A DNA stretch of 57,127 bases, from positions 1 through 57,127 of the forward strand of contig NZ_JAKGSG010000063.1 of assembly GCF_021568775.1 (NCBI RefSeq), written 5' to 3'. The translations under genes were made by a program, and so were the position numbers. A model generated the notes under the pieces. It saw only the letters and a program-made list of their open reading frames with translations, was not told where the DNA came from and did no database searches. This DNA is from Antribacter soli (GTDB taxonomy: Bacteria; Actinomycetota; Actinomycetes; Actinomycetales; Cellulomonadaceae). Within the stretch, counting starts at the first letter, position 1. Every line of letters starts with the position of its first letter. Shown piece after piece: positions 1-7,749 of the stretch.

Positions 1-34
1 TGGGTTGCGGAATCGGGGCTCTTTCCGCAACCCA
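1..34. repeat. Inverted repeat at window edge
   Basis: Bases 1-12 (TGGGTTGCGGAA) are perfectly complementary to bases 23-34, with a 10-base loop. The left arm may continue beyond the window. It lies downstream of the minus-strand gene ending at 140, so it could be that gene's terminator. No T run follows it. Confidence 0.5.
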
Positions 35-97
35 CGTCCTGGTCGGCGCAGAACCCGCCGACGCGGCGCGCATCAGGACGGTCGCCGCGCAGAACCC

Positions 98-149
98 GCC
101 GACGCGGCGCGGCTCACGAAGCCGCCGACGCGGCGCGGCTCACGAAGCC
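98..149. repeat. 26-bp tandem duplication over a gene end
   Basis: A 26-bp unit (98-123) is repeated exactly at 124-149. A related 25-bp stretch beginning GCGCAGAACCCGCC occurs at about 46-70 and again at about 88-112. The stop codon of the minus-strand gene (140-142) lies inside the second unit, so slippage here would alter the C-terminus or the 3' flank of that gene. Confidence 0.7.
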
Positions 150-556
150 GCCGCGTCCCGGGCCGCGTAGATCTCCTTGGCGACCATCGCCATGTTCACC
201 GCGCGCGGGATGCCCGCGTAGCCGGCGACCTGGACGACGATCTCGGCGATCTGCTCCCGCGTGATCCCGACGTTGAGCGCGGTGTCGATGTGCAGGCGCA
301 GCTCGGGCTCGCAGCCGCCCATGGCGCCGAGCATCCCGATGGTGACGAGCTGCCGGTCGCGGGGCGTGACGTGCTCGCTCTCGTAGAGCTCGCCGTAGCC
401 CCAGCCGAGGATCTGGTAGCCGAGCTCCGGGGCCACGTCCTCGAGCGCTGCCACGAGGTTGCGCACCCCGGGGGAACCGATCCGGTCGATCACCTCCAGG
501 CCCCGATCGACCGACGCCTTCCGGAACGCCTCGTCGTGCCGCAGGTTCTCCGCCAC
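140..556 (-). CDS. Carboxymuconolactone decarboxylase-family protein
   Basis: The 138-residue protein matches the CMD (AhpD-like) fold family, the size of 4-carboxymuconolactone decarboxylase (PcaC). Recognisable elements are the N-terminal ENLRHDEAFRKASVDRG stretch, GMLGAMGGCEPELRLHID in the middle, and the C-terminal VAGYAGIPRAVNMAMVAKEI helix. I chose GTG at 556 because GGAGG lies five bases upstream (562-566); a longer frame opening with TTG at 631 has no ribosome site and adds non-family sequence. It follows malG by about 90 bp on the same strand and may be read from the maltose operon. No other protocatechuate gene is near, so the substrate is unknown; family members include peroxidase-like AhpD proteins as well as decarboxylases. 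Confidence 0.75.
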   Translation of the reverse strand: MAENLRHDEAFRKASVDRGLEVIDRIGSPGVRNLVAALEDVAPELGYQILGWGYGELYESEHVTPRDRQLVTIGMLGAMGGCEPELRLHIDTALNVGITREQIAEIVVQVAGYAGIPRAVNMAMVAKEIYAARDAAAS

Positions 557-561
557 CGCAA

Positions 562-642
562 CCTCCAGGGTCTTGTCTCGCCCGCCCCCTGCGCAGGTCA
601 CCTTACGCACAAAACGGGCAAAGATCGACAAGACCCTGGAGG
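562..642 (-). promoter_or_regulatory. Hairpin covering the CMD-gene Shine-Dalgarno
   Basis: A 16-bp perfect inverted repeat: 562-577 (CCTCCAGGGTCTTGTC) pairs with 627-642, loop 49 bases. In the minus-strand transcript, the 3' arm contains the GGAGG that serves the gene starting at 556, so folding would hide the ribosome site. The 5' arm begins six bases after the malG stop. It could equally act as an attenuator at the end of the mal operon. Confidence 0.5.
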
Positions 643-647
643 GCGGG

Positions 648-1556
648 TCAGCCCTTGACGGACCCGGCCGTGAGGCCGCCCACGATGTACTTCTGGAGGA
701 AGAGGAACAGCGCCAGCACGGGGATCGCCGACAGGACGGCGCCCGCCGCGAACAGACCCCAGTTGGCCTCGAGGAGCGAGGAGACCCAGCCGTAGAGCCC
801 GACGGCCAGCGTCCAGTTGCTCTCCGACTGGAGCAGCACGCGCGCGATGATGAACTCGCCGAACGTGCTGATGAAGGACAGCAGGCCGACGACGGCGAGG
901 ATCGGCGAGACGAGCCGCAGGATGATGGTCCAGTAGATCTGCGAGTGCGAGGCGCCGTCGATCTTGGCCGCCTCGTCGAGCTCCTTCGGCACGGTGTTGA
1001 AGAACCCGTACATGAGGAACGTGTTCACGCCGAGCGCCCCGCCCAGGTACACGCAGATGAGCCCGATCTTGGAGTTGAGCCCCAGCTCCGGGACCACGTT
1101 GCCCAGCCCGATGAGCAGCAGGAAGATCGCGACGAACGCGAGCATCTGCGGGAACATCTGGATGATGAGCAGGGCCGTCAGCCCGGCCCGCCGCCCCCGG
1201 AAGCGGAACCGCGAGAACGCGTAGGCGGCCGCCGCGCCCATCAGGACGGTCCCGACCGCCGTGGCGATCGCGACCTGCAGCGTGTTGAGCATCCACTGCC
1301 AGAAGAACGTGTCGGTCAGCTCGGCGAAGTTGGCCAGGCTCACCGACGAGAACAGCCGGTTGGACCCCGTGAGCGTGCCACCGGGCGACAGAGCCGCCGA
1401 CAGCACGTACACCAGCGGGAAGGCGGCGTAGATCACCGTGATCACGCCGACCAGGTGCCGCCAGCCCACCTCGGTGACCCACCGCCGCCCGGACAGGCGG
1501 GGGGCGGTCCGCGGGGGCACGGACACCCCGCGGGCGGTCTGGGTCTGAGTGACCAT
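648..1556 (-). CDS. malG: Maltose-type ABC transporter permease MalG
   Basis: The 302-residue inner-membrane permease has six predicted membrane spans and the binding-protein-dependent transport signature EAAKIDGASHSQIYWTIILR that docks the ATPase. The N-terminus is cytoplasmic and rich in charged residues before the first span (HLVGVITVIYAAFPLVYVLS). ATG at 1556 overlaps the malF stop by one base (TGATG), indicating translational coupling. With MalF it forms the channel for maltose/maltodextrin delivered by MalE. No ATPase gene lies in the operon, so energy presumably comes from a shared MsiK-type ATPase elsewhere; that is inference from other actinobacteria. Confidence 0.93.
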   Translation of the reverse strand: MVTQTQTARGVSVPPRTAPRLSGRRWVTEVGWRHLVGVITVIYAAFPLVYVLSAALSPGGTLTGSNRLFSSVSLANFAELTDTFFWQWMLNTLQVAIATAVGTVLMGAAAAYAFSRFRFRGRRAGLTALLIIQMFPQMLAFVAIFLLLIGLGNVVPELGLNSKIGLICVYLGGALGVNTFLMYGFFNTVPKELDEAAKIDGASHSQIYWTIILRLVSPILAVVGLLSFISTFGEFIIARVLLQSESNWTLAVGLYGWVSSLLEANWGLFAAGAVLSAIPVLALFLFLQKYIVGGLTAGSVKG

Positions 1557-3127
1557 CAGCTGATCTCCTCGAGCGAGCGGGTGCGGCGGAACGCCACGGC
1601 CGAGATGGTCGCCACGACGACGAAGATCACGATCGACAGAGCGCTGGCCAGGCCGTAGTTCTTGGGCGCGGAGCCGTCGATGCCACTGATCGAGTACACC
1701 ATCGAGATGAGGATGTCGGTGTGGCCGAGCGGCACGGAGGCGTCGGCGAACCGCGGGCCGCCCCCGGTGAGCATGTAGATGAGCGTGAAGTTGTTGAAGT
1801 TGAAGGCGAAGCTGGAGATGAGCAGCGGTGCCGTCGAGATGAGCAGAAGCGGCAGCGTGATGGAGCGCCAGGTGCGCCAGCGGCCGGCGCCGTCGATCTT
1901 GGCGGCCTCCAGCACGTCCGACGACAGCGACTGCAGGGCGCCCGTGCAGATGAGGAACATGTACGGGAAGCCGAGCCACAGGTTCACGCCCAGCACGGAC
2001 AGCTTCGACAGCCACGGGTCGGTCAGCCACGGGATCGCCGCGCCGCCGAGCAGCACCTGGTTCACGAACCCGAACGACCTGTTGAGCAGCCCGGACCAGA
2101 GCAGGGCGGCGAGGAAGCCGGGGATCGCGTACGGGAGGATCAGCAGGGTGCGGTAGATCTTGCGGCCGCGTACGCGCGCGTCGTTGAACGTGATGGCGAG
2201 GAACAGGCCCAGCAGGAACGTGCTGGCCACCGACACGATCGCGAAGACGAACGTCCACAGGAGGATCCGCAGGAACGGGCCGGCGTACCGGTCGTCGGCG
2301 AACGCCGTGACGAAGTTGTCGGCGCCGACGTTGACGCGCCAGCCGACCGCGAGGGTGGTGCCGTCGTCGGCCGCGAAGCGCCCCTCGCCGTCCGGCCGGT
2401 ACACCGTGCCGGTCGTCGTGTCCGTCAACGTGTCGGCGGCCTCGTCGTACTCGAGGCTGGACAGGAAGACGTAACCGGTGCGGGCGTCCTGCGTGCGCAC
2501 GGACCCGTCCTCCGGGTCGTCGGACACGGGGACCCGCAGGGCCGTGACCTCCTGCTGGCGCTCGAGCACCTGGACACGGTCGAGCACGTCGAAGCCGGGG
2601 ACCCCGGTGGCGCGCCCGGACTCGACCGTGGCGCCGTCCACCTGCTCCAGCGGCCTGTCCGCGGTGCCGGCGAGAACGTCGCCGTCCTCGTCGACGATCG
2701 CGAAGCCGAGCGCGTCGCCGTCGGCCACGACCGTGAGCGGCGACGACGGCGAGCCCTCGACGCGACGCTCGTTCTGCACCAGGAGCGCCTCGATGGCGTC
2801 CTCCTTGGTCGAGTTGTGCCCGTCGCCGTAGTTCGTGAAGGCGACGTAGCCCGTGTAGGCCACGACGTAGATCTGGTAGACCAGCAGGAACACGAGGCCG
2901 GGCAGGATGTACTTCAGCGGCAGGGCCTGCTTCGAGAAGTACACCCAGTTCGCCACGGCGAGCAGCGCGAGGGTGGCCGCGAGGATCCCGTAGGAGCCCT
3001 CGTTCCATGCGGCCAGCGCCGCGAAGACGCCGAAGGCGTCGACGAGCGCGATGAGCACGAGCTTCGCGAGGAACCCGGGCCCCCATCCGGTGGCCGACGA
3101 CGTCCGGGTCGCCTGGGGAAGAGACAT
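1556..3127 (-). CDS. malF: Maltose-type ABC transporter permease MalF with large P2 loop
   Basis: The 523-residue permease resembles enterobacterial MalF in length. Three hydrophobic N-terminal segments are followed by a roughly 200-residue extracytoplasmic loop (about residues 90-300) and then the transporter core with EAAKIDGAGRWRTWRSITLP. The large loop is the feature that in MalF contacts the binding protein, and it distinguishes MalF from ordinary roughly 300-residue sugar permeases. ATG at 3127 was chosen because GGAGG lies five bases upstream (3132-3136); frames opening further upstream lack a ribosome site. It lies 122 bp after malE, separated by a long hairpin, and overlaps malG. Confidence 0.93.
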   Translation of the reverse strand: MSLPQATRTSSATGWGPGFLAKLVLIALVDAFGVFAALAAWNEGSYGILAATLALLAVANWVYFSKQALPLKYILPGLVFLLVYQIYVVAYTGYVAFTNYGDGHNSTKEDAIEALLVQNERRVEGSPSSPLTVVADGDALGFAIVDEDGDVLAGTADRPLEQVDGATVESGRATGVPGFDVLDRVQVLERQQEVTALRVPVSDDPEDGSVRTQDARTGYVFLSSLEYDEAADTLTDTTTGTVYRPDGEGRFAADDGTTLAVGWRVNVGADNFVTAFADDRYAGPFLRILLWTFVFAIVSVASTFLLGLFLAITFNDARVRGRKIYRTLLILPYAIPGFLAALLWSGLLNRSFGFVNQVLLGGAAIPWLTDPWLSKLSVLGVNLWLGFPYMFLICTGALQSLSSDVLEAAKIDGAGRWRTWRSITLPLLLISTAPLLISSFAFNFNNFTLIYMLTGGGPRFADASVPLGHTDILISMVYSISGIDGSAPKNYGLASALSIVIFVVVATISAVAFRRTRSLEEIS

Positions 3128-3170
3128 CAAACCTCCGTAGTTACGCACCTTCGCGTTGACATCGCGTCGC

Positions 3171-3225
3171 CGAGGCGGTCGCCCCGTCCTCGCCTGCATA
3201 TGACGGGGACGGAGCGACCACCTCG
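3171..3225 (-). repeat. 22-bp intercistronic stem-loop between malE and malF
   Basis: Bases 3171-3192 pair with 3204-3225 around an 11-base loop (CCTGCATATGA). There are three C/T differences between the arms, which form G-U or A-C pairs depending on the strand. It sits between the binding-protein gene and the permease genes, the place where enterobacterial mal operons carry REP-type stems. A role in stabilising malE mRNA or lowering malFG expression is inference. Confidence 0.65.
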
Positions 3226-3249
3226 GTGACAGGTCGCGCAGAAGGAGCG

Positions 3250-4467
3250 TCAGCCGATCGCGCCCTGGATGTCCGAGACCATCTTTTCCCAGGCGGCGGC
3301 CGGCTCGGCCGCGCCCGAGATGATGTTGGCCTCGGTCACGCCCCAGAAGGCCCACACGGAGCCCATCTCGGGGATGGAGGGCATCGGCACGGCCTCGGCG
3401 CCGACCTCACGGAAGCCTGCGGTGACCGGGTCCTCCGACGCGGTGTCGGCGGCCTCGATCAGGGCCGGCGGGCGGTTGCCCGCCTCGTACAGCGCGAGCT
3501 GCGCCTCGGGGGTGGCCATGTAGTTGACGAGGAAGTCGTTGGCGAGCAGCGCGTTCTCGCTCTGCGCGCTGACGTAGAAGCCCTGGACGCCCACGAACGG
3601 CTGGGCGGGCTGCGAACCGGCAGCCGGGATCGGGTCGATCGCCAGGTCGAGGTCGGCGAACTGCTCGAGCATCCACGGGCCGCCCACGATGAACGGCGAC
3701 TCGCCGTTCTTGAACGCCTCGACCGCGATGTCGTAGGTGATGTCGGTGCTCAGGACACCGGCCTTGCCCTGCTCCGCGAGCCAGGTCGCGAACGCGGTGC
3801 CGCTGTCGCCGCCGAGCGCGAGCTCGGGGGTGTAGGAGCCGTCAGCGTTCTGCTTGAACACCGGGGCGCCGAACGAGGTCTGCAGCGGGTAGAAGGTGTA
3901 CGGGTCACCCTCGGTGCCGGTCTGGATGAGGACCGGGTACTTGGTGCCCGCGGCCTGGCCGGCGGCGATGGCGTCGGCCCACGTGGCGGGGGCCTCGGCG
4001 GCGAGCGCGGTGTTGCGGATGAGCGCGATGTTCTCCACCGCGTAGGGCAGGCCGTAGACCTGTCCGTCCTGCGTGAAGGCCGCGACGGAGACGGGCTCGA
4101 AGGAGTCGGCGAGGTCGCCGAGCTCGATCGGGGCCACCACGCCGGCGGAGAGGAGCTCGCCGAGCCAGTCGTGCGCGCCGACGGTGATGTCGGGGCCCTC
4201 GCCTGTCGGGACCTGGGCAAGGAAGTCGGGGCGGATGTCCTCGAAGTTCTTCAGGACGAGCTCGACGTCGACATCGTTCTCTTCCTCGAACGTCGCGGCG
4301 GCTGTCTCGACGGCCGCCTGGCGGGTCTCGTCGACCCAGATCGTCAGGGTCTCGCCGGCGGGGGCGGGCGAGGCGTCGCCGTCCGCCGGTTCGTCGGTGC
4401 CGCCCGCGCATGCGGCAAGGGCGAGCGTGCTCGCCATCGCGGCGGCCAGAAGGATGCTCCGTCGCAT
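3250..4467 (-). CDS. malE: Maltose/maltodextrin-binding lipoprotein MalE
   Basis: The 405-residue extracytoplasmic solute-binding protein begins with a lipoprotein signal (MRRSILLAAAMASTLALAAC); the cysteine at residue 20 is the lipidation site. The mature part is a family-1 sugar-binding protein with ETLTIWVDETRQ near the start and the conserved VGVQGFYVSAQSENALLANDFL region. ATG at 4467 is preceded by GGGAG eight bases upstream; a TTG at 4482 in the same frame lacks a ribosome site. It is the first gene of malEFG and is transcribed away from the LacI regulator gene. The adjacent alpha-glucosidase supports malto-oligosaccharide or another alpha-glucoside as ligand. Confidence 0.92.
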   Translation of the reverse strand: MRRSILLAAAMASTLALAACAGGTDEPADGDASPAPAGETLTIWVDETRQAAVETAAATFEEENDVDVELVLKNFEDIRPDFLAQVPTGEGPDITVGAHDWLGELLSAGVVAPIELGDLADSFEPVSVAAFTQDGQVYGLPYAVENIALIRNTALAAEAPATWADAIAAGQAAGTKYPVLIQTGTEGDPYTFYPLQTSFGAPVFKQNADGSYTPELALGGDSGTAFATWLAEQGKAGVLSTDITYDIAVEAFKNGESPFIVGGPWMLEQFADLDLAIDPIPAAGSQPAQPFVGVQGFYVSAQSENALLANDFLVNYMATPEAQLALYEAGNRPPALIEAADTASEDPVTAGFREVGAEAVPMPSIPEMGSVWAFWGVTEANIISGAAEPAAAWEKMVSDIQGAIG

Positions 4468-4531
4468 CGGTGTCACTCCCAAGTGATCGTGGTTCGGCCC
4501 GGGGCGGTCTCGCCCGCGGGCCCGTGGCTTG

Positions 4532-4561
4532 ACCGTAAGGCTCGTTGCAGCGCGCTTGCAA
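4532..4561 (-). promoter_or_regulatory. malE promoter with LacI-type operator
   Basis: On the minus strand TTGCAA (4561-4556) and TACGGT (4537-4532) are separated by 18 bases and form a good sigma-70-like promoter for malE. An imperfect palindrome, TTGCAGCGCGCTTGCAA at 4545-4561, with TTGCA/TGCAA half-sites, covers the -35 box and spacer. This is where a LacI-family repressor would block transcription. More TTGC half-sites follow at 4565 and 4589. Confidence 0.6.
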
Positions 4562-4667
4562 GTCGTTGCGATAAAGTTTCAGCATCAGTTGCAGCGGCGG
4601 GGGTCCAGGGAGGGGTTTGGGCCGGCCGAGCGGTCGCGGGGCAAGACCCGCAGGACGAGGAGGTCCC

Positions 4668-5711
4668 GTGTCATCTAGGCTGCCGGGCGTGCGCACCCGA
4701 CTGTCCGACCTCGCAACCCAGGCCGGCGTGTCGACCGCGACGGTCTCGAGGGTGCTCAACGGCAAGCCGGGCGTCGCCGGCGAGACGCGGCAGGCCGTGC
4801 TCGCCGCGCTCGACGTGCTCGGCTACGAGCGCCCGTCGGCGCTCCGGTCGCGGTCGGCCGGCCTCGTCGGGCTCGTGGTCCCCGAGCTGTCCAACCCGGT
4901 CTTCCCGGCGTTCGCGCAGGCGATCGAGTCCCAGCTCGCCGAGCACGGCTATACGCCGCTGCTGTGCACCCAGTCCCCCGGCGGCACCACGGAGGACGAG
5001 TACGTCGAGACCCTCATCGACCACGCCGTCGACGGCATCGTGTTCGTGTCCGGCAAGCACGCCGACAGCCGGGCCAGCACGGAGCGCTATCAGCGCCTGC
5101 GCGGCCGCGGGCTGCCGATAGTGCTGGTCAACGGGTACGCCTCGGGCATCGACGCACCGTTCGTCTCGCCCGACGACGCGGCGAGCGTCGAGCTGTCCGT
5201 GCGCCACCTCGTGTCGCTGGGACACCGGCGGATCGGCATGGCCATCGGCCCCGACCGGTTCGTCCCCGCGCGGCGCAAGCTCGCGGCGTTCGCGGAGGAG
5301 CTCGTGCGGTACGGCCTCGCCGCCGACGAGGCCGAGGCGCGCACGCACGCCGTCGTGACGCTCTATACACTGGAGGGCGGTCAGGCGGCCGCCGGCGAGC
5401 TGCTCGGCACCGGCCACACCGCGATCGTCTGCGGCTCGGACCTCATGGCGCTCGGCGCCATCCGCGCCGCTCGGTCGCGTGGCCTGCGCGTTCCGGACGA
5501 CCTGTCGGTCGTCGGGTACGACGACTCGCCGCTCGTCGCCTTCACCGACCCGCCGCTGACGACCGTGCGCCAGCCCGTCGCGGCCATGGCGCGGGCCGCT
5601 GTCAGCGCGTTGCTCGCAGAGATCCACGGCGAGCACGCACCGCGCTCCGAGCTGCTGTTCGCCCCGGAGCTGGTCGTCCGGGGTTCGACGGGCGCCGCGC
5701 CGCAGTCCTGA
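4668..5711 (+). CDS. LacI-family transcriptional regulator of the alpha-glucoside genes
   Basis: The 347-residue protein has the LacI helix-turn-helix at residues about 8-30 (RLSDLATQAGVSTATVSRVL) and the hinge sequence NGKPGVAGETRQAVLAALDVLGY. A periplasmic-binding-protein-like effector domain follows, with GLVVPELSNPVFPAF and VGYDDSPLVAFTDPPLTTVRQP. GTG at 4668 is chosen because GAGGAGG (4657-4663) is four bases upstream. It is divergent from malE and followed by the alpha-glucosidase gene. Operators with TTGCA half-sites lie before malE and the glucosidase, so it probably represses both and is released by maltose or a derivative (inference; comparable to MalR). Confidence 0.9.
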   Translation: MSSRLPGVRTRLSDLATQAGVSTATVSRVLNGKPGVAGETRQAVLAALDVLGYERPSALRSRSAGLVGLVVPELSNPVFPAFAQAIESQLAEHGYTPLLCTQSPGGTTEDEYVETLIDHAVDGIVFVSGKHADSRASTERYQRLRGRGLPIVLVNGYASGIDAPFVSPDDAASVELSVRHLVSLGHRRIGMAIGPDRFVPARRKLAAFAEELVRYGLAADEAEARTHAVVTLYTLEGGQAAAGELLGTGHTAIVCGSDLMALGAIRAARSRGLRVPDDLSVVGYDDSPLVAFTDPPLTTVRQPVAAMARAAVSALLAEIHGEHAPRSELLFAPELVVRGSTGAAPQS

Positions 5712-5845
5712 CCCGGACCCGGTGCGGGTGCGGGACCGGCTCGGTCCGAGCGGGACCTGGGCCGTGCCCGAGACAGGCATGTCGCTTGCCGCGCCCGACC
5801 GGCGTCGGGCAGCGCGAACCGGACGAAAAGGTCCGGCTCGAACCG

Positions 5846-5893
5846 TTCTGAATACCCAGTACCTGCCGTACGCTTGCTGCAACTATTGCAACA
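5846..5893 (+). promoter_or_regulatory. Alpha-glucosidase promoter and operator
   Basis: TTCTGA (5846-5851) and TACGCT (5869-5874) are 17 bases apart. Immediately downstream, TGCAACTATTGCA (5878-5890) is a near-palindrome of the same TTGCA/TGCAA half-sites seen before malE, placed where a LacI-family repressor would block the start of transcription. Confidence 0.5.
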
Positions 5894-5933
5894 GATCCCG
5901 GATTTCCCCCGACATGTAAGGACGATTTACCCG

Positions 5934-7694
5934 ATGTCTGCCGCACCCACCGTCGCCCAGCTCGCTGTGGGCGCCCCTGTCCACTCCCCCGCAGGGGGTC
6001 GCGAGTGGTGGCGCAGTGCCGTCATCTACCAGGTGTACCCGCGGTCGTTCGCCGACGGGAACGGAGACGGCATCGGCGACCTGCCGGGCGTCACGGCGCA
6101 CCTGGACCACCTGCGCAGCCTCGGCGTCGACGCCGTGTGGCTCAGCCCGTTCTACCTGTCGCCGCAGAAGGACGCCGGCTACGACGTGGCCGACTACCGC
6201 CAGATCGACCCGCTGTTCGGCACCCTCGAGGACTTCGAGGTCATGCTCGAGGCCGCCCACGAGCGCGGCCTGCGCGTCATCGTCGACCTCGTGCCGAACC
6301 ACACCTCCGACCAGCACGTCTGGTTCCAGGAGGCGCTGGCCGCCGCCCCCGGCTCCGCCGCGCGCGACCGCTACATGTTCCGTGACGGCAAGGGCACCGG
6401 CGGGAAGGTGCCGCCGAACAACTGGCAGTCGATCTTCGGCGGCCCCGCCTGGACGCGCCTCGCACCCCGCGAGGACGACGGCCCCGCCGGCCCGCAGTGG
6501 TACCTGCACATGTTCGACTCCTCTCAGCCCGACCTGAACTGGGACAACCCCGAGGTCCGCACCGAGTTCGAGAACGTGCTGCGGTTCTGGCTCGACCGCG
6601 GCGTCGACGGCTTCCGCGTCGACGTGGCGCACGGCATGGTCAAGGCGCCTGGCCTGCCCGACTGGGCGGGCAGGGTCGCCATGGTCGAGGGCACCGACCC
6701 CGCCGCGCCGGAGGACGGCTCGACCGGCGCCGGCAACAACGGCCCGATGTTCGACCAGGACGGCGTGCACGACATCTACCGCGCCTGGAACCGCGTCCTC
6801 GCCGAGTACGACGGCGACCGTGCGCTCGTCGCCGAGGCCTGGGTCGAGCCGCTGTCGCGCCTGGCCAACTACGTGCGCCCGGACGAGATGCAGCAGGCGT
6901 TCAACTTCTCGTTCCTCACCACCCCGTGGTCCGCCCCCGCGATGCGCACGGTCGTCAACGCGTCGCTCGCCGCCATGGACGACGTCGGCGCGCCCACCAC
7001 GTGGGTGCTGTCCAACCACGACGTCGTGCGGCACGCTTCGCGTCTCGGCCTGTCGGAGGTCGCGGCCGGCCCGCTCAACGGCATCGCCGCCACGGACCCG
7101 CAGCCCGACCACGTGCTCGGCCTGCGCCGCGCCCGCGCCGCCACGCTGCTCATGCTCGGCCTGCCCGGCTCCGCGTACGTCTACCAGGGCGAGGAGCTCG
7201 GCCTGCCCGACCACACCGCCCTGCCCGCCGGGGTGCGCCAGGACCCGGCGTTCTTCCGCACCGGGGGCGCCGAGGCCGGCCGCGACGGCTGCCGCGTCCC
7301 GCTCCCCTGGACCGCGGACGCGCCCGGGTACGGCTTCGGGCCCACCGGCGACACCTGGCTCCCCCAGCCCGAGGCGTACGGGGTCCTCGCCGCTGACCAG
7401 CAGTACGGCGTGGCCGGCTCCACGTTCGAGATGTACCGGGAGGCACTGGCCGCGCGTCGCGTCGAGGACCTGGGCCACGGCGCGCTCTCCTGGGTGGACG
7501 CCTTCGCGAGCTCCCCGGACGTGATCGCCTTCCAGGTGGCCGACGTCGTCGTGGTCGCCAACCTCGGCGCCGCGCCGCTCGCGCTGCCCGCGCTGCCCGC
7601 CGGGTCCGAGGTGCTGGTCGCCTCCGGCGAGCTCCTCGGGGCCGACGGCGTCCTGATGCTGCCGTCCGACACGACGGTGTGGCTGCGCGCCTGA
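5934..7694 (+). CDS. GH13 alpha-glucosidase
   Basis: The 586-residue cytoplasmic glycoside hydrolase of family 13 (oligo-1,6-/alpha-1,4-glucosidase group) hydrolyses imported malto-oligosaccharides to glucose. It opens with WWRSAVIYQVYPRSFADGNG, the family signature, followed by VDLVPNHTS. The nucleophile is D230 in GFRVDVAHGM, the acid/base E301 in LVAEAWVE, and the stabilising D363 in LSNHDVVRH. ATG at 5934 follows TAAGGACG. There is no signal peptide. It lies downstream of the LacI gene with its own operator-bearing promoter. Fine specificity (maltose, isomaltose, sucrose or trehalulose) cannot be set from sequence alone. Confidence 0.92.
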   Translation: MSAAPTVAQLAVGAPVHSPAGGREWWRSAVIYQVYPRSFADGNGDGIGDLPGVTAHLDHLRSLGVDAVWLSPFYLSPQKDAGYDVADYRQIDPLFGTLEDFEVMLEAAHERGLRVIVDLVPNHTSDQHVWFQEALAAAPGSAARDRYMFRDGKGTGGKVPPNNWQSIFGGPAWTRLAPREDDGPAGPQWYLHMFDSSQPDLNWDNPEVRTEFENVLRFWLDRGVDGFRVDVAHGMVKAPGLPDWAGRVAMVEGTDPAAPEDGSTGAGNNGPMFDQDGVHDIYRAWNRVLAEYDGDRALVAEAWVEPLSRLANYVRPDEMQQAFNFSFLTTPWSAPAMRTVVNASLAAMDDVGAPTTWVLSNHDVVRHASRLGLSEVAAGPLNGIAATDPQPDHVLGLRRARAATLLMLGLPGSAYVYQGEELGLPDHTALPAGVRQDPAFFRTGGAEAGRDGCRVPLPWTADAPGYGFGPTGDTWLPQPEAYGVLAADQQYGVAGSTFEMYREALAARRVEDLGHGALSWVDAFASSPDVIAFQVADVVVVANLGAAPLALPALPAGSEVLVASGELLGADGVLMLPSDTTVWLRA

Positions 7695-7705
7695 CGTCTC
7701 GCTCG

Positions 7706-7748
7706 GTGCCGAGGGAGAACCTGCCGAGAACAGGTTCTCCCTCGGCAC
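7706..7748. terminator. 18-bp perfect hairpin between convergent genes
   Basis: GTGCCGAGGGAGAACCTG at 7706-7723 pairs perfectly with 7731-7748 around a 7-base loop. It lies 11 bases after the alpha-glucosidase stop and one base before the stop of the convergent lipoprotein gene, so it can serve both strands as a terminator. It lacks a T run. Confidence 0.75.
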
Positions 7749-7749
7749 G

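Noticed and set aside
556-631. TTG start at 631 for the CMD-family gene
   Set aside because: The extension reads through the hairpin, lacks a ribosome site and adds non-family residues; GTG 556 has GGAGG at five bases.
648-3086. A continuous 812-codon minus-strand frame through malG and malF
   Set aside because: Only its last 302 codons (malG) have family motifs; the rest is an out-of-frame reading of malF, rich in Arg, His and Pro as expected of shadow frames in high-GC DNA.
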